DNA of 9,495 nt. Source: Candidatus Aminicenantota bacterium. GTDB lineage: Bacteria; Acidobacteriota; UBA4820; DSQY01. Shown piece after piece: positions 1-6,775 of the stretch; the stretch's first letter is position 1, and the number at the start of each line of letters is the position of its first letter. Where the stretch lies: contig DAHXMK010000116.1 of assembly GCA_027365515.1 (NCBI GenBank), positions 1-9,495 on the forward strand, read 5' to 3'. The notes beneath the pieces are model-generated. The model was not told the DNA's origin, did no database searches, and was given only the letters and a program-made list of their open reading frames with translations. A program made the translations under genes and the position numbers.

Positions 1-251
1 AGAACCTCCTCCCACGGCAGAGAGAGGACGCCTTCGTAATAGGATTCATTGTCGCCGGCCTCGAACTCGCCGAAGTTGAGAAGCACCCGCCGAGCGCTTC
101 GCAAATGAAGCGCCGCGCGATAAGCCCCTTCTATGGGCGACTCGAAGGCCACCGCGCCCGGCAAGCGCTCGCCGTTTTTCAAGCCAAGCCCGCGCAGCTC
201 GCCCTCGGCCGCCGCTTCAAGCCCTTTCGCCACCAGCACCGTAAAGCGCAT
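1..251 (-). CDS. rlmL: RlmL-like THUMP-domain 23S rRNA methyltransferase, N-terminal part (cut by window edge)
   Basis: Reading leftward from an ATG at 251-249, 83 codons remain before the window ends, so only the N-terminus is visible. It begins MRFTVLVAKGLEAAAEGEL and continues with GLGLKNGERLPGAVAFES, a run of small-residue helices (YRAALHLRSARRVLL), then a Gly-Glu-Phe strand and SYYEGVLSLPWEEV. This follows the start of E. coli RlmL closely (ARGLEELLKTEL, then a GGVHF strand, then LASRIMLPLGE, then a LYLGVQAINWTEM-like stretch), which leads into the THUMP RNA-binding domain. The family uses S-adenosylmethionine to make N2-methylguanosine in 23S rRNA (G2445 in E. coli). The start is supported by GGGAGG (256-261 on the plus strand) 4 nt upstream. 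The methyltransferase domain lies outside the window, so a related THUMP methyltransferase cannot be excluded. The gene diverges from the secreted kelch gene. Confidence 0.78.
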   Translation of the reverse strand, partial: MRFTVLVAKGLEAAAEGELRGLGLKNGERLPGAVAFESPIEGAYRAALHLRSARRVLLNFGEFEAGDNESYYEGVLSLPWEEV

Positions 252-372
252 CGTGCCTCCCACAATATATTAACATGCCGGGCGCGGATGACAGTGGACG
301 TCCGCGAATTGCCCAGCGAAGAAACAAGTGCATTGGGGAAAGCCGTCGAGAGAAAGCACGCCGCTGGGCGGC

Positions 373-401
373 TTGCCTTTACGGGGGACGGCAAATATAA
401 T
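373..401 (+). promoter_or_regulatory. sigma70-type promoter of the kelch-repeat gene
   Basis: TTGCCT (373-378) and a perfect TATAAT (396-401) are separated by exactly 17 nt. Transcription would start near 408, giving a leader of only about 15 nt before the ATG at 424. That leader contains the AAGGGGG ribosome binding site (411-417), 6 nt from the ATG. This argues against the upstream in-frame ATG at 328, which lies ahead of the promoter. Two short inverted repeats sit here: GCCGC/GCGGC at 360-372, just ahead of the -35, and TTGCC/GGCAA at 373-377 and 390-394, across the -35 and spacer. They could be operator half-sites, but they are short and may be chance. Confidence 0.65.
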
Positions 402-423
402 GAGGACATCAAGGGGGTTCTCA

Positions 424-3400
424 ATGAAAAAGATTATTCCGTTCTTCTTTGGCTCGCTGGCCCTGGCGTTTCAGTCGGCCGCGATTGCCAGACAACCACT
501 GACGTTTGAAGCGCGGGTGAAGGCCCAAGAAGCAATCGAGCGGGTCTATTACAACCACCGCATCTGGCCGAAGGAAAACCCAACGCCCAAGCCGCCGTTC
601 GAGCAGATGGTTCCGCGCGCGGCGCTCGAAACGAAGGTGAACGATTATTTGAAGAAGTCGGCCGCCCTGGGCGAGTTCTGGCAGCGGCCGATCGCCGGTG
701 AGCAACTTCAAGCCGAAATGGACCGCATGGCCAATGGCACGAAAGACCCCGCGACGCTTCAAGAACTATTCGGCGCGTTGAAGAACGACCCATACCTGAT
801 CGCTGAATGCCTCGCGCGGCCCATTCTCGCCGATCGGCTGATAAGAAGTTGGTACGCCAACGACGAGCGCTTCCATGCCGATACCAAAGCCAAGGCCGAA
901 GCCGCGCTGGCGGAGGCCGCCGGTGGAAGCCTGAGCCTATGCAGTAGCGGCAGCTACCAGAAAGTGATGTACGTTTTGAGCGACGGTGAAGAGCGCGCTT
1001 CACGGCAAGGGAGAATTGATCGCCATGAAATCGCGCTTGATACCAAGAGTTTCGAGAAGGAGCTTCGCCAAAGCCCCGAAGAAGGCAAGGCTCCAATCAT
1101 GAAAGAAATGCCAGAGGCGTTTCTGCTGATTGGCACGACTATGAAGACTCAAACCCGAGTTGAAATCGAAACCGTTGCCTTCCCAAAACGGCCCCTTGAA
1201 GATTGGCTCAAGACGGTTGGGGCAAGCGGAGGTTTCGCTCCGGCTTCTTCGGCCTCATACGATTTTGTGGCCCCAACATTTTCAGCGACTCCCTGCGGCG
1301 AAGGCTGGTACAACGGTATTCTCGATGACGTGCCCGACCCGCGTTACGAGCACACTGCGGTTTGGACAGGCTCCGAAATGATTGTCTGGGGTGGCAACGA
1401 CAGTTCCCATGGTCTCAACACCGGTGGTCGGTACAGCCCCGCTACTGACACTTGGACACCGACGTCCAGGACGATCGGCTGCCCCTCAGGCCGAATTGCC
1501 CATACTGCGGTCTGGACGGGGACGGAGATGATCGTTTGGGGTGGCTACGACGGCAATTATCTCAACTCTGGCGGGCGGTACGACCCATCCACGGATACCT
1601 GGACTCAGATTTCAGCGGGCATCAACTGCCCGTCGGCTCGTGTATACCATACCGCCGTTTGGACTGGAACTGAGATGATCATATGGGGAGGAGCGTATCA
1701 AGATACAACGCAACATTACGTGCAAACAGGTGGTCGGTACAACCCTTCCACGGATAGTTGGACGCTTACCCCAATAGGCCCTTCCGCTCGTGCGGGTCAC
1801 ACTGCCATTTGGACGGGTACGGAGATGATTGTTTGGGGAGGCGTCTATTACGACGGAACAACTTGGTATTTTCTGAATACCAGTGGGCGATATAAGCCCT
1901 CCAATAATGCATGGACGGCGACGCCGGTTACCGCGAATTGTCCATCTGGCCGTAGATTATTCACCGCCGTTTGGACAGGTACGGAGATGATTGTTTGGGG
2001 AGGTGGGAATAGTACTTACTCATACTTGAACACGGGGGGGCGTTACAACCCCAGATCGAATCCATCGAATTCCTGGACTCCAACCTCTACGGGGGCAAAC
2101 TGTGCGGAAGCCCGTTGCTACCACACAGCTGTTTGGTCCGGCAGTGAAATGATTATCTGGGGAGGAGACGGAGGCTGCTATAACCGAGGCGGACGGTACA
2201 ATCCGTCTAATGACACGTGGACTCAGACCTCCTATGAAGCAGGTTGCCCATCATACCGTTCTGAGCACACCGCCGTCTGGACTGGAACTGAGATGATCGT
2301 TTGGGGAGGACAAAATTCCTATGGATCTGGGTGGTGGCTCTGCCTAAATAGCGGCGGGCGATACAGCCCCTCAACGGACACTTGGACTCCGACCTCCACT
2401 GGGACCAACTCCCCGTCAGCACGTTATAGACACACCACTGTTTGGACCGGGACCGAGATGATCATATGTGGAGGCTCATACTACTTCCAAGGCAATTATT
2501 ATTACGCCAATGGAGACAAGCGCTACAACCCGGCCCTGGACTCTTGGACTTCCATTTCCAGTGAGTGGAGCATAGGTAGCGATTGGCCAACGGCCGTATG
2601 GACCGGTCAGGAAATGATAGTTTGGGGTGGCAATACCGGTGCACAGGATACCAATCGGGGCGGGAGATACAACCCTACAAACGATTCTTGGCTTCCGACC
2701 TCCACAGGGGCAAACTGCCCTTCAGAGCGTTGCGACCACACTGCCATTTGGACTGGGTCTGAGATGATCATATGGGGAGGAGATGTAACAACATTGACCG
2801 GTGGTGGCACTGGCGGGCGCTATAACCCTTCCACGAATACTTGGGTTCCTACTGCCACGGGTGCACAATGTCCATCAGCACGCTACCGCCATACCGCAGT
2901 CTGGACAGGATCGGAGATGATTGTATGGGGAGGACATGTTATTGGCTACCCCTATTATGACTGCCTCAATAGCGGTGGCAGGTACAACCCTTCAACGGAC
3001 TGTTGGACGCCAACTGCAACTGGTGCAAACTGCCCATCACCGCGCTTTTACCAAAAAACCGTTTGGACGGGATCGGAGATGATAGTTTGGGGGGGTGTCT
3101 TCTCTACCGACCAGATATGGAACATCCTCGACACGGGTGGGCGTTACAACCCCTTTTGCGACAGTTGGAAGGAGACATCAACCACGAATGCTCCGCTCGG
3201 AAGATACCTTGGCAATGCGATTTGGACCGGCATGGAGATGATTGTATGGGGAGGATGCCTTAACGACCCCAATGTGCATCCCCTCGACACAGGAGGGCTC
3301 TATGATCCTTCCAGCGATACTTGGAGACAGACCCCCATCGGAGGACACTGTCCGTCAGCCCGCTGGAATCATACTGCAGTTTGGAGTGGTACCTCAATGA

Positions 3401-3516
3401 TAATATGGGGGGGGGGCGCGCGCCAACCTTTTCCTCGGCTCCGGCGGGCAGTATTTTCCTCCCATCTTCATAAGCCCCTCCATCCTTCCAGGCGGGATGG
3501 TTGGGATGTCTTATAG
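424..3516 (+). CDS. Secreted kelch-repeat beta-propeller protein, 5' part of a frame-split gene
   Basis: The ATG at 424 has AAGGGGG 6 nt upstream and opens a clear Sec signal peptide: MKK, a hydrophobic stretch (IIPFFFGSLALAF) and a likely cleavage after Ala-Ile-Ala at residue 22. Residues about 25-290 form a helix-rich region (KAQEAIERVYYNHRIWPKEN, then RPILADRLIRSWYANDERFH) followed by a strand-rich stretch ending in FPKRPLEDWL near residue 261. I recall this pattern as a SurA/parvulin-like N-terminus of kelch proteins in environmental phyla; the sequence shows no sure catalytic site. From residue 310 come 14 kelch repeats of 48-55 residues with core HTAVWTGSEMIVWGG and a GGRYNPSTDTW strand. 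The final 30-odd residues after WGGG (about 3418-3516) are out-of-frame sequence with no kelch character, because the frame shifts at the G10 tract. As read, the product is 1030 residues and ends within repeat 14. It is probably exported; adhesion or ligand binding is inference. Confidence 0.85.
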   Translation: MKKIIPFFFGSLALAFQSAAIARQPLTFEARVKAQEAIERVYYNHRIWPKENPTPKPPFEQMVPRAALETKVNDYLKKSAALGEFWQRPIAGEQLQAEMDRMANGTKDPATLQELFGALKNDPYLIAECLARPILADRLIRSWYANDERFHADTKAKAEAALAEAAGGSLSLCSSGSYQKVMYVLSDGEERASRQGRIDRHEIALDTKSFEKELRQSPEEGKAPIMKEMPEAFLLIGTTMKTQTRVEIETVAFPKRPLEDWLKTVGASGGFAPASSASYDFVAPTFSATPCGEGWYNGILDDVPDPRYEHTAVWTGSEMIVWGGNDSSHGLNTGGRYSPATDTWTPTSRTIGCPSGRIAHTAVWTGTEMIVWGGYDGNYLNSGGRYDPSTDTWTQISAGINCPSARVYHTAVWTGTEMIIWGGAYQDTTQHYVQTGGRYNPSTDSWTLTPIGPSARAGHTAIWTGTEMIVWGGVYYDGTTWYFLNTSGRYKPSNNAWTATPVTANCPSGRRLFTAVWTGTEMIVWGGGNSTYSYLNTGGRYNPRSNPSNSWTPTSTGANCAEARCYHTAVWSGSEMIIWGGDGGCYNRGGRYNPSNDTWTQTSYEAGCPSYRSEHTAVWTGTEMIVWGGQNSYGSGWWLCLNSGGRYSPSTDTWTPTSTGTNSPSARYRHTTVWTGTEMIICGGSYYFQGNYYYANGDKRYNPALDSWTSISSEWSIGSDWPTAVWTGQEMIVWGGNTGAQDTNRGGRYNPTNDSWLPTSTGANCPSERCDHTAIWTGSEMIIWGGDVTTLTGGGTGGRYNPSTNTWVPTATGAQCPSARYRHTAVWTGSEMIVWGGHVIGYPYYDCLNSGGRYNPSTDCWTPTATGANCPSPRFYQKTVWTGSEMIVWGGVFSTDQIWNILDTGGRYNPFCDSWKETSTTNAPLGRYLGNAIWTGMEMIVWGGCLNDPNVHPLDTGGLYDPSSDTWRQTPIGGHCPSARWNHTAVWSGTSMIIWGGGARQPFPRLRRAVFSSHLHKPLHPSRRDGWDVL
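1351..3406 (+). repeat. Fourteen tandem kelch repeats (protein-level)
   Basis: Each repeat opens with H-T-A-V-W-T-G-x-E-M-I-V/I-W-G-G. Opening codons are at 1351, 1501, 1648, 1798, 1960, 2122, 2266, 2431, 2587, 2737, 2890, 3052, 3211 and 3370, giving 48-55 residues per unit. A Gly-Gly-Arg-Tyr-x-Pro then x-x-x-Trp strand pair follows within most units, and a C-P-S-x-R link joins many of them. Fourteen units would fit two seven-bladed propellers, which is an inference. Repeat 8 is degenerate, with Cys replacing the Trp of WGG and a DKRY strand. Repeats 12 and 13 have lost the opening His. The DNA of different repeats differs at many third codon positions, so these are old repeats kept at protein level, not recent tandem duplications. 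Confidence 0.9.
3407..3416 (+). repeat. Homopolymeric G10 tract at the frame break
   Basis: Ten consecutive G residues follow ATAATAT and precede CGCGCG. They encode the WGG motif of kelch repeat 14. Upstream, the kelch frame is read from codons in phase with 424. Immediately downstream, the continuation of the kelch blade (NLFLGSGGQYFPP) and the following Ig-like domain lie in the +1 frame. Nine Gs would give TGG GGG GGG GCG and join the two frames without a break. The tract is either a slippage-prone switch, a fixed frameshift or a sequencing or assembly error. Confidence 0.9.
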
Positions 3517-4060
3517 CCAGACGTTGGCGGCGAGCTACGGCGCGAGCCCCTACACCTTCGCCGTTACCTCTGGCAGTCTTCCGCTTGGGCTGAACCTTTC
3601 CTCCGGTGGCGGGCTTATCGGAGCTCCGACGACGGATGGAAGCTACTCGTTCACGGTGACGGCGACGGATACGAATGGCTGCACCGGAACAAGGGACTAC
3701 AGCGTCAACATTGCTCCCGCCGCGCCTCCGGGCGAGACGGCGCCGGGCGATGTCTTGAGCACTGCCCAGACCTGGAGCGATAAAAACACGATGTCTTGGC
3801 CAAGCAACTCGCTTGCGACGGGTTACAATCTTTATCGTGGCATACCGGCGGACCTTCCGAAACTTTTGACCAGCGACATTGATTCCTGCGTCAGGTACAG
3901 CGGTTCATCAACAAGCGCAACCATCGCTGACGATCCAACGTGGGTGGCAGGAGGGTTTTACTGGTATCTCGTCACCGGAACGAACGCCAACGGCGAAGGG
4001 CCGGCCGGCAATGCCACCGCTGGCGCGCGCATAATCAACAGCTCTGGAGCATGCCCATAA
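3407..4060 (+). CDS. 3' part of the kelch gene: end of blade 14, putative Ig (He_PIG-like) domain and FN3-like tail
   Basis: This frame has no independent ribosome binding site and begins in the middle of a domain. The first ATG, at 3497, falls inside the linker before the Ig-like domain, so an independent gene is unlikely. Reading from the G tract gives ANLFLGSGGQYFPP, the expected second half of a kelch blade, and then ISPSILPGG. Next comes a putative Ig domain: MSYSQTLAASYGASPYTFAV, then SGSLPLGLNLS, GLIGAPTTDGSYSFTVTATD and YSVNI, the classic He_PIG pattern. An Ala/Pro linker (APAAPPGE) follows. Last is an FN3-like module with SWPSNSLATGYNLYRG, FYWYLVTGTNANGEG and a Cys-containing end, NSSGACP. 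If the frame is restored by losing one G, the full protein from 424 has 1211 residues. The role of the tail is unknown; surface display or protein contact is plausible. Confidence 0.75.
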   Translation, partial: GGGARANLFLGSGGQYFPPIFISPSILPGGMVGMSYSQTLAASYGASPYTFAVTSGSLPLGLNLSSGGGLIGAPTTDGSYSFTVTATDTNGCTGTRDYSVNIAPAAPPGETAPGDVLSTAQTWSDKNTMSWPSNSLATGYNLYRGIPADLPKLLTSDIDSCVRYSGSSTSATIADDPTWVAGGFYWYLVTGTNANGEGPAGNATAGARIINSSGACP

Positions 4061-4124
4061 AACAACGACGGAGACCAAGGAGATAGGAACCGCGGCGGCA
4101 CGCGCAATCGAAAGCTAAACAAGA

Positions 4125-4141
4125 CAGGCGCTCTTCGCCTG
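4125..4141 (+). promoter_or_regulatory. Perfect 6-bp inverted repeat abutting the RBS of the SGNH-like gene
   Basis: CAGGCG (4125-4130), loop CTCTT, and CGCCTG (4136-4141) form a perfect short hairpin in the 92-bp gap between the kelch and SGNH-like genes. Its last base is the first G of the GGGGAGG ribosome binding site (4141-4147). There is no T run after it, so it is not an intrinsic terminator. It could tune translation of the second gene or protect an mRNA end, or it could be chance in GC-rich DNA. No good promoter was recognised in this gap, so the two genes may be cotranscribed. Confidence 0.35.
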
Positions 4142-4152
4142 GGGAGGCTGGG

Positions 4153-5562
4153 ATGCGGGGAATCGTTTCTTTTCCACTGTACTTCTTTCTGGCCGCGCAT
4201 CTGTTCACTTGCACGCCTTCGAGTGCTCAAGGGGTGGCGCTCAATCCCAATCCGCCTTCGGTGCCGGTGAAGCTTATTTTCATCCACCACTCCACGGGCG
4301 AGAACTGGCTGAATGACGACAACGGCGGGCTGGGGACCGCCCTCGAGAATGCCAACTACTTCGTGAGTGACACGAACTACGGCTGGGGGCCGCCAGATTA
4401 CGACGCCGGCTACGACACGATCGGTGACCACACCGACATCGGCCATTGGTACACCTGGTTCTCGGGCGCTCACCGGGACACCTACCTGGCGGCGCTTTAC
4501 CCCGAGAGCGGCCAGCACTGCGCCTACTCGCGCCTCGCGGTAGATCCGGGCGGCGCGAACCGGATAGTGATGTTCAAGTCGTGCTTCCCCAACTCGGACA
4601 TGTCTGGTTCGGCCTCCGACCCCGTACCCGCCATCGGCGACAACCCTCTTCGCGGGCAAGGCAGCGGCTCATCCGATCAGACGGTCGCCAACGCGAAGGG
4701 CATCTACATCGAATTGAAGAACTACTTCGCCGCCCACCCCGAGAAACTCTTCATCGTCATCTCCGCTCCGCCCTTGCGCGCGGCCGACACGACGTCTTCC
4801 CACGCCGCCAGCGCGCGGGCGTTCAACGAATGGCTGGCTAACGAATGGCTCACCGGCTACCCGCTCCACAACGTATTCGTCTTCGACTTCTACAGCGTTC
4901 TGACCTCGAACGGCGGCAGCACGCGCATCAATGACCCGAATACAAACGACTTGGGCTGGTCGGACGGAAACCACCACCGCTGGACCGGAAGCGCCATCCA
5001 ACACTTGATGACCGTCAACAATAACTATTGCGCTTACTGGACCGGCGACAGCCACCCCTCCCAGGCGGGCAATCTCAAAGCGACGGGGGAGTACATTTCG
5101 CTCCTGAACATCGCCTACCACTGTTGGAATGGGGACGGCGGCTGCCCGCGCTGGCCGTCCACCATACCCATGCGCGTGCCATATGGCACCTTTCCCCTAA
5201 CGATCACGACCACCAACCACGGCGCTGACGCGATCGTGCGCTGGGACGCATCGCTCTGCGCGTCGGTGAACTACCACATTCTCTGGGGATACGGAAGTGG
5301 GCTCTCTTCGTGGCAGGTGGGCGGCGGGACCTGCTCACTGGGAACAACTGGACAGTACACGTGGGCGGGCGTCCCAAATCCATCGGGTGACTCCAGCCGC
5401 TTCGTGTGGTTTCTGGTGGCGGGAGACGACGGGGCCACGACGGAAGGCTCATGGGGGCTTACGTCTACGGGAACGGAGCGCGGCGCTGGAGGCGGTACAA
5501 CTCCCAGCGGAGTATGTAGCTGCACGGCCAAGAATCTCTCGGGGAGTTGTGGGGCCCCGTAG
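4153..5562 (+). CDS. Secreted SGNH-hydrolase-like protein with C-terminal FN3-like domain
   Basis: The product has 469 residues. The ATG has GGGGAGG 5 nt upstream. A signal peptide is visible (hydrophobic SFPLYFFLAAHLF), with likely cleavage after Ser-Ser-Ala near residue 25. The core begins with a beta strand running into a Ser-Thr-Gly turn, KLIFIHHSTGENW, at residues 40-52. Ser47 is the candidate nucleophile in place of the usual GDS. Other SGNH-like elements are FKSCFPNSD (141-149, candidate block III Asn147), LFIVISAPP (199-207) and GDSHPSQAG (298-306), which resembles block V with the catalytic His301. Family members cleave esters on lipids or carbohydrates; no substrate can be read here, and the motif spacing is unusual enough that activity is unproven. 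Residues about 340-469 form an FN3-like module (AIVRWDASLCASVNYHILWG, then FVWFLVAGDDGATTEGSWG) with several Cys and the ending NLSGSCGAP. The ending resembles that of the preceding kelch gene, suggesting a linked secreted pair. Confidence 0.7.
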   Translation: MRGIVSFPLYFFLAAHLFTCTPSSAQGVALNPNPPSVPVKLIFIHHSTGENWLNDDNGGLGTALENANYFVSDTNYGWGPPDYDAGYDTIGDHTDIGHWYTWFSGAHRDTYLAALYPESGQHCAYSRLAVDPGGANRIVMFKSCFPNSDMSGSASDPVPAIGDNPLRGQGSGSSDQTVANAKGIYIELKNYFAAHPEKLFIVISAPPLRAADTTSSHAASARAFNEWLANEWLTGYPLHNVFVFDFYSVLTSNGGSTRINDPNTNDLGWSDGNHHRWTGSAIQHLMTVNNNYCAYWTGDSHPSQAGNLKATGEYISLLNIAYHCWNGDGGCPRWPSTIPMRVPYGTFPLTITTTNHGADAIVRWDASLCASVNYHILWGYGSGLSSWQVGGGTCSLGTTGQYTWAGVPNPSGDSSRFVWFLVAGDDGATTEGSWGLTSTGTERGAGGGTTPSGVCSCTAKNLSGSCGAP

Positions 5563-5575
5563 CAAAACCAATGGG

Positions 5576-6772
5576 TCAAGCGCGGTAGTCTTTTGGCAGC
5601 AGGTATTCGATGACCGAGTTGGAGGATAGGAATCCAAGCCTTGTGAGGCGGATGCGGCCATCGCCACGGCGAGCGGCGTAGCCGTGGCGCAGAAGTTGGC
5701 CGATGATCTGCTCCGGGCCGCGGCCCTGCGCTTCGAGAAACGAAGCCAACGTTTCTTCCTTTATGCCTTCGGCAAGTCTCAACCCGAATATGACGGAGTT
5801 TTCAAACCGCTCCCTCTCGGTGACCTTCGCCGTAATCTCGTAGGGAGGCTCGTCCCTATCGAGCGCGGCGCGCCACTCGCCGATGGAACGAGGATTGTTG
5901 GTGCGCTCGCCCCTGAAACAGCCGTGGGCGCTCGGCCCCAGGCCGATGTAATCCCCTCCCCTCCAGTAACGCAAGTTGTGGCGGCATTCTCCATTCGGCT
6001 TGGCGAAGTTCGAAACCTCGTAGTGAAGGAAGCCTGACGCTTCTAGGCGGCCGCAGAGTTGTTCGTAGAGGTCCGCCACTTCATCTTCATCTGGAAGGGA
6101 CGCGCCGCCGGCCACCACCCTCGCGTACAAAGGCGTTCCTTCATGAAGGTCCAGCATGTAGGCGGAAACGTGGTCAAGCGGCATGGCGGCGACTTCGTCC
6201 AGTGTCCTTGCCAATGAACCAGGCGACTGGCCTGGAATGGCCAGCATCAGGTCCAGCGAGAGGCGATCGAACCCGGCCTCCGAGGCGAGAAGCACCGCGC
6301 GCCTCACGTCGGAGGGAGCCGCGCGCCTGCCGAGTAAAGAAAGCTCCTCGCCCTGCAGGCTTTGAGCGCCGATGGAAAGCCTTGTGATGCCGGCGCTTCG
6401 CCAAGCAGCCAAGGCCTCGCGCGTCACCGTTTCCGGATTGGCTTCGAGTGTCGCCTCGATGCCGCACGGCCAAGCGAATATCTCGCGAAGGCCCTCCGAG
6501 AGCCTTGCGAAATCCGGCGGCGCGATAAGCGATGGAGTTCCGCCGCCGAAATAGACCGATGCCAAGGTTATCGGCTCCGGCTCGCGGTAGAGTTTCCCTT
6601 CCTTAATTATATATGTCACGAACCAGCCGGGCGCCGCGCCATCGTTCGCGACTCGAAAAAAATCGCAGTAAGAGCAGAGCGAACCACAAAAGGGCACGTG
6701 AACGTAGAGCCCGGCGGTTTCTTTCAAAACCCCGCCGCCTTTCGGCTCGCGTCCATCTCCATCATCTTCCAC
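5576..6772 (-). CDS. hemW: Radical SAM heme chaperone HemW
   Basis: The product has 398 residues, close to the usual length of about 380. Near the N-terminus, YVHVPFCGSLCSYCDFF carries the radical-SAM CxxxCxxC cluster (Cys29, Cys33, Cys36), which holds a [4Fe-4S] cluster. Downstream are FGGGTPS (75-81), EANPE (110-114), RLSIGAQSLQ (131-140) and LDLMLAIPGQ (173-182). The HemW/HemN-type block HYEVSNFAKP, then HNLRYW and YIGLGPSAHG, spans about 250-284, and a C-terminal helical domain follows. The family was long annotated as oxygen-independent coproporphyrinogen oxidase but acts as a heme chaperone delivering heme to respiratory proteins. The start is GTG at 6772-6770, with TGGAG 6 nt upstream lying across the end of the kinase gene, so translation is probably coupled to it. 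An internal TTG at codon 16 is an alternative start. The gene converges on the SGNH-like gene with only 13 bp between stop codons. Confidence 0.9.
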   Translation of the reverse strand: MEDDGDGREPKGGGVLKETAGLYVHVPFCGSLCSYCDFFRVANDGAAPGWFVTYIIKEGKLYREPEPITLASVYFGGGTPSLIAPPDFARLSEGLREIFAWPCGIEATLEANPETVTREALAAWRSAGITRLSIGAQSLQGEELSLLGRRAAPSDVRRAVLLASEAGFDRLSLDLMLAIPGQSPGSLARTLDEVAAMPLDHVSAYMLDLHEGTPLYARVVAGGASLPDEDEVADLYEQLCGRLEASGFLHYEVSNFAKPNGECRHNLRYWRGGDYIGLGPSAHGCFRGERTNNPRSIGEWRAALDRDEPPYEITAKVTERERFENSVIFGLRLAEGIKEETLASFLEAQGRGPEQIIGQLLRHGYAARRGDGRIRLTRLGFLSSNSVIEYLLPKDYRA

Positions 6773-6775
6773 GCG

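Noticed and set aside
267..294. Minus-strand promoter CTGTCA-N16-TAATAT for the RlmL-like gene
   Set aside because: Both boxes match consensus at only 4 of 6 positions, and the implied start near 260 would cut into the ribosome binding site at 256-261.
328..423. Upstream in-frame ATG at 328, extending the kelch protein by 32 residues
   Set aside because: It precedes the TATAAT promoter at 396-401, has no ribosome binding site and would bury the signal peptide. The ATG at 424 has a good RBS and opens a clean Sec signal.
1351..3406. Recent DNA-level tandem duplication or satellite in the kelch region
   Set aside because: Repeat cores agree at protein level but differ at many synonymous sites and vary in length from 48 to 55 residues, so they are ancient protein repeats.
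3497..4060. An independent gene starting at the ATG at 3497
   Set aside because: There is no convincing ribosome binding site at normal spacing. The ATG lies inside a domain linker, and codons upstream of it in the same frame encode the rest of kelch blade 14, so this is the 3' part of the split gene.
5540..5559. Inverted repeat CGGGG/CCCCG at the end of the SGNH-like gene as a terminator
   Set aside because: It overlaps the coding end, has a 10-nt loop and no T run on either strand. No intrinsic terminator was found in the 13-bp gap between the convergent stop codons.
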